From NCBI RefSeq assembly GCF_024347195.1, contig NZ_AP025281.1, positions 1,488,001 to 1,552,000 of the forward strand: 64,000 nucleotides of DNA, given 5' to 3'. Both the position numbers and the translations under genes were made by a program. The notes under the pieces were generated by a model. It was not told the DNA's origin. It made no database searches and worked only from the letters and a program-made list of their open reading frames with translations. The DNA comes from Aliamphritea hakodatensis (GTDB taxonomy: Bacteria > Pseudomonadota > Gammaproteobacteria > Pseudomonadales > Balneatricaceae). Position 1 is the first letter of the stretch; each line of letters starts with the position of its first letter. Below are positions 59,649-64,000 of the stretch, one piece after another.

Positions 59649-59732
59649 TGCTGACCGGCATTTTCTGCCACCGGGCATATGCTCCGCTGGCAGAGTGTGC
59701 CGCCTGTGAAACTTAAATTTGAGGGACCGGTT

Positions 59733-61085
59733 ATGAGCAATATCATTTATCCGACCACTAACCTGACTAACACCGAAACCCTGACCATTGAGCGCGGCGA
59801 CGGTGTCTATGTTTACGATAATCAGGGCAATCGCTATCTGGAAGGTCTGGCGGGCCTCTGGTGTACGTCGCTGGGCTACAACAACCGTGAACTGATTGAC
59901 GCGGCCAGCGAACAGATGGGGCAGTTGTCTTACTCGCATATGTTCGGCGGTAAAACCCACCAGGTGGGCATTGATTTAGCGGCCAAAGTGGCAGAAATGG
60001 TGCCGGTTGAGAATGCCAAAGTATTCTTCGGTAACTCCGGCAGCGACGCTAACGACACCCATATCAAAATGCTGCGTTACTACTTTAATGCTATCGGTAA
60101 GCCGGAGAAGTACAAGATCATTTCCCGGGACCGCTCTTATCACGGTATTACCGTGGCATCGGCATCCCTGACCGGCCTGCCGGCCAACCATCAGCATTTT
60201 GATCTGCCGTTTGATCCGCTGGGAATCCTGCGTACCGATGCACCGCATTATTACCGTGGCGCACTGGCGGGTGAGTCCGAGGCAGATTTTGTTACCCGGA
60301 TTACCAATAATCTGGAACAGATGATTCTGGAAGAAGGTCCGGAAACCATTGCTGCCTTTATCGCTGAACCGATTACCGGCGCCAGCGGTGTCATCGTGCC
60401 GCCGGAAGGCTATTACCAGCGGGTTCAGGAAATTCTGGCGAAATATGACATTCTGTTCTGGGCCGATGAAGTCATCACCGGCTTTGGCCGGACCGGCAAA
60501 GACTTCGGCTGCACCACCATGGGGATCGATTCTCCGGCACTGATGACCCTTGCCAAGCAGCTGTCTTCGGCTTACATCCCGATCAGTGCGTCCGTAATCC
60601 GCGGCGATATGTACGAAGCGATGATCGAGCCAAGTGCCAAAGTCGGCGTATTCGGTCACGGCTATACCTATTCCGGTCATCCGGTTGCCTGTGCGGTTGC
60701 CCTGAAGACGCTGGAAATCTACCAGCGGGATAATATCTTCGGTAAAGCCGCTGAAACCGGCGCTTACCTGCAGAAAGGGCTGGCGAAGTTTGCGGAGCAT
60801 CCGCTGGTGGGTGAAGTCCGCGGTGAAGGCATGATTGCCGCCGTTGAAATGGTGGCCAACAAGCAGACCGGTGAAGCCTTTGCCGGCGGTGCCATCGGTG
60901 CCTTTGCTCAGCAGGCCTGCGAGCGTCATGGCCTGATTACCCGTGCGGTGGCCGGATCTTCGCTGGCGTTATGCCCGCCGCTGATTGCCACTGAAGCGCA
61001 CGTGGATGAAATCCTTGAGTCGTTCGGCAAGGCGCTGGATGACACCCTGGATCACGTCACTAAACAGGGTTTACTGACTGGCTGA
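59733..61085 (+). CDS. Class III omega-amino acid aminotransferase
   Basis: About 450 residues, PLP fold type I. FWADEVITGFGRTGKDFGCT holds the PLP aspartate, and the PLP lysine is in MTLAKQLSSAYIP. N-terminal GLAGLWCTSLGY and HMFGGKTHQ fit the beta-alanine/putrescine-pyruvate aminotransferase group (SpuC/BauA). It likely transfers an amino group from an omega-amino acid or diamine to pyruvate. A start 18 codons upstream is rejected as it lacks family similarity; GAGGG supports ATG 59733. It follows gabD. Confidence 0.9.
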   Translation: MSNIIYPTTNLTNTETLTIERGDGVYVYDNQGNRYLEGLAGLWCTSLGYNNRELIDAASEQMGQLSYSHMFGGKTHQVGIDLAAKVAEMVPVENAKVFFGNSGSDANDTHIKMLRYYFNAIGKPEKYKIISRDRSYHGITVASASLTGLPANHQHFDLPFDPLGILRTDAPHYYRGALAGESEADFVTRITNNLEQMILEEGPETIAAFIAEPITGASGVIVPPEGYYQRVQEILAKYDILFWADEVITGFGRTGKDFGCTTMGIDSPALMTLAKQLSSAYIPISASVIRGDMYEAMIEPSAKVGVFGHGYTYSGHPVACAVALKTLEIYQRDNIFGKAAETGAYLQKGLAKFAEHPLVGEVRGEGMIAAVEMVANKQTGEAFAGGAIGAFAQQACERHGLITRAVAGSSLALCPPLIATEAHVDEILESFGKALDDTLDHVTKQGLLTG

Positions 61086-61119
61086 CAGTCGCAACCTGTG
61101 TGTGATCATTCAGACCCTT

Positions 61120-61144
61120 GGCCCGTTTTACGGGCCTTTTTTAT
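61120..61144 (+). terminator. Rho-independent terminator of the gabD-aminotransferase operon
   Basis: Arms ggcccg and cgggcc around ttttta followed by a T-run, about 35 bases after the aminotransferase stop. Confidence 0.9.
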
Positions 61145-61283
61145 GCCAGCGGTTAATGTTGTTTGGGTTGTCTTTAACAGAGTTATCATCTGTTTCACTT
61201 CGGCTTGTCACAAAACTTATCTAAATTAGCTCAAACACGACGTTTTTTATGCTAAGTGATTGTTTTATGGCGAATCTGACGGT

Positions 61284-62663
61284 ATGAATAGTGGCCCTAT
61301 AATTTTTGAGGATAAGCAATTGCGCCAGGCTTTACACCAGCTACCGGTTCTGAACGACCCGCTGCACGACAGTTTCGGGCTGAGTCAGCACATGCGCTTT
61401 CAGGATAACTATGCGGATCTCCATGCCCGTCCGTTTCCGGTAGCCACCACACCGGTACGGGTCTCGCATATGACGCTGTTGCATACCGGGACGGATCATT
61501 ACCCCCGTGAACTGAACCACCTGAAAAGCCTGTGTAAGCGCTACAGCATTAATCCGCCGTCAGAAGGGGATGTCTGCTTTTATCAGAATTTTGGTGAGTT
61601 TGAAGTCCGCTGGGAACGGCATACCGAGTTCAGCAGCTATACCTTTCTGCTGAAGGGTAAGAGTACCCAGTGCTTTGCTCAGCCGGCGATCAGCCTGTTA
61701 CCGGATGACTGGATCAGTGAACTGCCCGGTGAAGTGGTTGCGGCGCTGCATATCGAAGGCATCGACAGTGATACCGCGGTGGTGGACAAAGAGACCCTGC
61801 GACCCTGCTTTGAAGGCCAGCGGCTGATTGCTTCCCAACTGGGGAATGAAGCGGCCAGCGTGTGGAGTGCCCTGCGGCTGCACAGTGATGGCTTTAACCG
61901 GATTTTGCTGGTCAATAACAGCCTGAATGAATGCCAGACCGGCCGGCTGATCCGTACCCTGCTGGAATTGGAAGCCTACCGGAATATGATGTTACTGGCG
62001 TTCCCGGTGGCACAGCAAACCAGCGCGCAGGTCAGTGATATGGAAACCGAACTGGCGGATCTGTTACGTCAGATCAGTGGTGAGCGGGTCATCAGCGAAG
62101 AACGTGAGCAACTTGAAAAGCTGTCTGATATGGCCGCCGCGGTGGCCGAGCTGATTGCTGAAACCCGATACCGGTTTGATGCGGCCCGTGCCTACTATCA
62201 GATGGTGCAGAGCCGGCTGGAAGACCTGCAGGAAACCGAACTCAACGGTCTGCAAACCATGTCGGCATTTATTGAACACCGGCTGGGTCCGGCCTTCCGG
62301 ACCACCGAAGCTACTAAGCGCCGTCTGGATGATCTCTCCAGCCGGGTAGACCGGGCCAGTGACTTCCTGCGTACCCGGGTGGATATGGCAATCGAAGCGC
62401 AGAATCAGGCGTTATTACAATCCATGGATAAACGGGCGCAGCTGCAGTTTCGTTTACAGCAGACCGTTGAAGGCCTGTCGATTGTAGTCATCACCTACTA
62501 TGTGCTGGCGCTGTGCGGGGTTCTGTTCAACGCAGCGGTGCCGTATACGCCGGGTGTGGATGTGACCACGCTCAAGGCAGCTTTTCTGCCAGTCGTGCTG
62601 GCCGGCGTCTGGCTGGTGACCCACCGGGTGAAGAAGCACCTGAAACGGGACGCCGAAAACTGA
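61284..62663 (+). CDS. DUF3422 family membrane protein
   Basis: About 459 residues. The N-terminal part has NYADLHARPFPV, the key DUF3422 signature, and the mid region has YTFLLKG and the SLLPDDWI block. Residues about 250-390 are long helices/coiled coil. The C-terminal end has two hydrophobic segments (VVITYYVLALCGVLFNAAV and FLPVVLAGVWLVTHRV) followed by a basic tail, suggesting inner-membrane anchoring. Function of the family is not established. TTG at 61260 is in frame; ATG 61284 is preferred for lack of support for the longer form. No strong ribosome-binding site is visible. Confidence 0.83.
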   Translation: MNSGPIIFEDKQLRQALHQLPVLNDPLHDSFGLSQHMRFQDNYADLHARPFPVATTPVRVSHMTLLHTGTDHYPRELNHLKSLCKRYSINPPSEGDVCFYQNFGEFEVRWERHTEFSSYTFLLKGKSTQCFAQPAISLLPDDWISELPGEVVAALHIEGIDSDTAVVDKETLRPCFEGQRLIASQLGNEAASVWSALRLHSDGFNRILLVNNSLNECQTGRLIRTLLELEAYRNMMLLAFPVAQQTSAQVSDMETELADLLRQISGERVISEEREQLEKLSDMAAAVAELIAETRYRFDAARAYYQMVQSRLEDLQETELNGLQTMSAFIEHRLGPAFRTTEATKRRLDDLSSRVDRASDFLRTRVDMAIEAQNQALLQSMDKRAQLQFRLQQTVEGLSIVVITYYVLALCGVLFNAAVPYTPGVDVTTLKAAFLPVVLAGVWLVTHRVKKHLKRDAEN

Positions 62664-62774
62664 CCAGTCAGTTCTGGCCAGCCAAGTGTTACGTTTTGTA
62701 AAGCTGTTTGTAAATCCCCGGGCAGCTACGTAGCATGGGCCCTTTGCAGGTCAGTTTGAGGCACAGGGATTTTC

Positions 62775-63782
62775 ATGGATTCGGTTACGCAGATCGCGCT
62801 GGGCGCGGCCCTGGGGCAAGCAGTATTAGGCCATAAAGTGGGTTACCGGGCGGTCCTGTGGGGCGGTGCACTGGCAACCCTGCCGGATCTGGATGTATTT
62901 GTTTCCATGGGCGGTGCGGTAGCGGATTTTACCTATCACCGCAGCTTCAGCCATTCGCTGATTACCCTGACACTCCTGACGCCATTGCTGGCCTGGCTGA
63001 TCAATAAACTCCATGGCCAGTATCCCGATCTGCAGCGTCGCTGGCTGCTGCTGGTCTGGCTGGCACTGGTGACCCATCCAATTCTCGATAGCTTTACCAT
63101 ATACGGTACCCAGCTGTTCTGGCCGTTGCCGGTGGAGCCGACGGGCTCTGGCAGCATATTTATCATTGATCCGCTGTATACGGTGCCGCTGTTACTGGGC
63201 GTTGTGCTGGCGCTGGCCTCCCGACAGGCAGACTGGGGGCGGAAGATGAACCGTGTTGGCCTTGCATTCAGCAGCCTGTATCTGATCTGGGGGCTGACTG
63301 CGCAGGCGTATGTCACCGGCATTGCGGAAGAAAATCTGGCTGCTTCGGCGGGCAAAAACACGCCGGATAAGGAACTGCTGGTCACGGCGGGGCCGTTCAA
63401 TACATTACTCTGGCGGGTACTGGTGATGCAGGATGACGGTTATCTGGAAGGCTACTATTCCCTGTTTGATCCGGACCGTCAGATCGAATTTAAGCACTAC
63501 TCAAGCCAGCCGGAGCTGTTATCCGGATTACAGGATCACTGGCCGGTCAGCCGCCTGCAATGGTTCAGTAAAGGCTTCTTTAAAGTTGAGCATACCGGTA
63601 ATGATGATGTAATCATCTCTGATTTGCGGATGGGGGCAGAGCCCGCTTATGTGTTCACATTTAAGGTGGCTGAACAGCAGGGCGAAGATATCGTTCCGGT
63701 GACCGACCAGCGCATTGAACAGCCCCGTGACTGGGGGTTGGCGAAACAGTTATTGCAGCGAATAGTCAGCCGCGATAACTGA
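62775..63782 (+). CDS. YdjM-like (DUF457) predicted membrane-bound metal-dependent hydrolase
   Basis: A 335-residue membrane protein with several helices. The metal-ligand pattern is in the N-terminal part: DSVTQIALGAALGQAVLG, LPDLDVF (two Asp), FTYHRSFSHSLITL (His, His) and VTHPILDSFT. That set matches the DUF457/YdjM LexA-regulated membrane hydrolase family. Substrate unknown. No SOS box was seen upstream. The C-terminal third is soluble. Confidence 0.85.
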   Translation: MDSVTQIALGAALGQAVLGHKVGYRAVLWGGALATLPDLDVFVSMGGAVADFTYHRSFSHSLITLTLLTPLLAWLINKLHGQYPDLQRRWLLLVWLALVTHPILDSFTIYGTQLFWPLPVEPTGSGSIFIIDPLYTVPLLLGVVLALASRQADWGRKMNRVGLAFSSLYLIWGLTAQAYVTGIAEENLAASAGKNTPDKELLVTAGPFNTLLWRVLVMQDDGYLEGYYSLFDPDRQIEFKHYSSQPELLSGLQDHWPVSRLQWFSKGFFKVEHTGNDDVIISDLRMGAEPAYVFTFKVAEQQGEDIVPVTDQRIEQPRDWGLAKQLLQRIVSRDN

Positions 63783-63792
63783 AACTGATCAG

Positions 63793-63824
63793 ACACCGGC
63801 AGGAGAAATCCTGCCGGTGTTTTT
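63793..63824 (+). terminator. Rho-independent terminator
   Basis: Arms acaccggcagga and tcctgccggtgt form a perfect 12-bp stem followed by a T-run, right after the YdjM-like gene. Confidence 0.92.
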
Positions 63825-64000
63825 CAGGGGATTGGCTGTTTTCATTTCACTAGCCCCTTCCGGGGTAAATCTCACTCTGGACGCCGGACGGATATTCCCA
63901 TAACCTGCCTGTTTGCTTTTATATGATGCGCCGTTCAGGTGCATACTCTTCATGTTGCGCGGGCAGCAAACTGCGTCAGGGATGCGAACCGGATGAATGT
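63825..64000. other. Window end, no assignable gene
   Basis: About 175 bases after the terminator with no gene that can be supported. An ATG near 63993 could start a gene beyond the edge, but too little is visible. Confidence 0.4.

Noticed and set aside
58788..59960. Minus-strand open frame opposite gabD
   Set aside because: Shadow of gabD codon bias; His/Asn/Arg-rich sequence without motifs, and it crosses the gabD/aminotransferase junction.
59976..60929. Minus-strand open frame opposite the class III aminotransferase
   Set aside because: Shadow frame; the opposite strand has all catalytic motifs of the aminotransferase.

Overview
The window is 64 kb of a moderately GC-rich, densely coded chromosome from a Gram-negative gammaproteobacterium. 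The combination of E. coli-like nrdAB-yfaE, a six-gene rnf operon next to nth, a sulfite reductase-DUF934 pair, CcoG, kdsA, TIGR02466 and TIGR02647 proteins, a DUF2788 protein and DUF3422 fits a marine Oceanospirillales/Oceanospirillaceae-type bacterium. This placement is inferred from gene content, not from a marker search. No insertion sequence, prophage, CRISPR array or rRNA was seen. The one RNA gene found is a tRNA-Tyr.

Layout. 0-12.4 kb: the tail of an unknown coiled-coil protein, an SseA-type sulfurtransferase, a DyP peroxidase, a diguanylate cyclase, cysK, a Sel1-repeat protein, a two-gene operon (pseudokinase/FGE-like membrane protein plus DUF4139 protein), kdsA, and several small conserved genes (HugZ-like, DUF2788, DsbB-like, 2OG-oxygenase-like, TIGR02647). 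12.5-17.7 kb: tRNA-Tyr, then nrdA-nrdB-yfaE behind a textbook pair of NrdR boxes, then a long AT-rich non-coding stretch. 17.7-25.5 kb, minus strand: nth and rnfABCDGE; RnfC is enlarged to about 1100 residues by tandem repeats. 25.5-30.1 kb: assimilatory sulfite reduction (sulfite reductase hemoprotein, DUF934 partner, siroheme synthase cysG), preceded by a long leader with an unannotated 44-codon cysteine-containing small reading frame.

30-39.7 kb: hydrolase, GIY-YIG protein, TraB/GumN protein, ccoG, a MocR-type regulator with a three-half-site operator, pyrC, ansA, a second diguanylate cyclase, a GFA-family protein and arfB. 39.6-43.1 kb: a Zur-box-preceded zinc-related cluster (ZrgA-like His-rich protein, ABC ATPase, FtsX/MacB-like permease, DUF3299 protein). 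43-49.7 kb: pbpG, a gate-domain membrane protein, a methionine/glutamine-type transaminase overlapping an omega-amidase, a Fur-box-preceded orphan gene, a PhnA-type zinc-ribbon protein and a DUF5610-like protein. 50-64 kb: hrpB, an orphan cyclic-nucleotide-binding-domain protein, and an amine catabolism neighbourhood (PuuB-like oxidase, LysE exporter, solitary bufferin-like protein, porin, LysR regulator, GabD-type dehydrogenase, class III aminotransferase). DUF3422 and YdjM-like membrane proteins close the window.

Themes. Sulfur assimilation genes (cysK, cysI, DUF934, cysG, sseA) are spread over the first 30 kb. Metal control is visible as one Zur box and one Fur box. The best leads for something undescribed are the small reading frame and alternative hairpins ahead of sulfite reductase, the catalytically degenerate kinase/FGE fusion paired with a DUF4139 secreted protein, the repeat-expanded RnfC, the Fur-controlled orphan, and the lone bufferin-like protein beside a porin.
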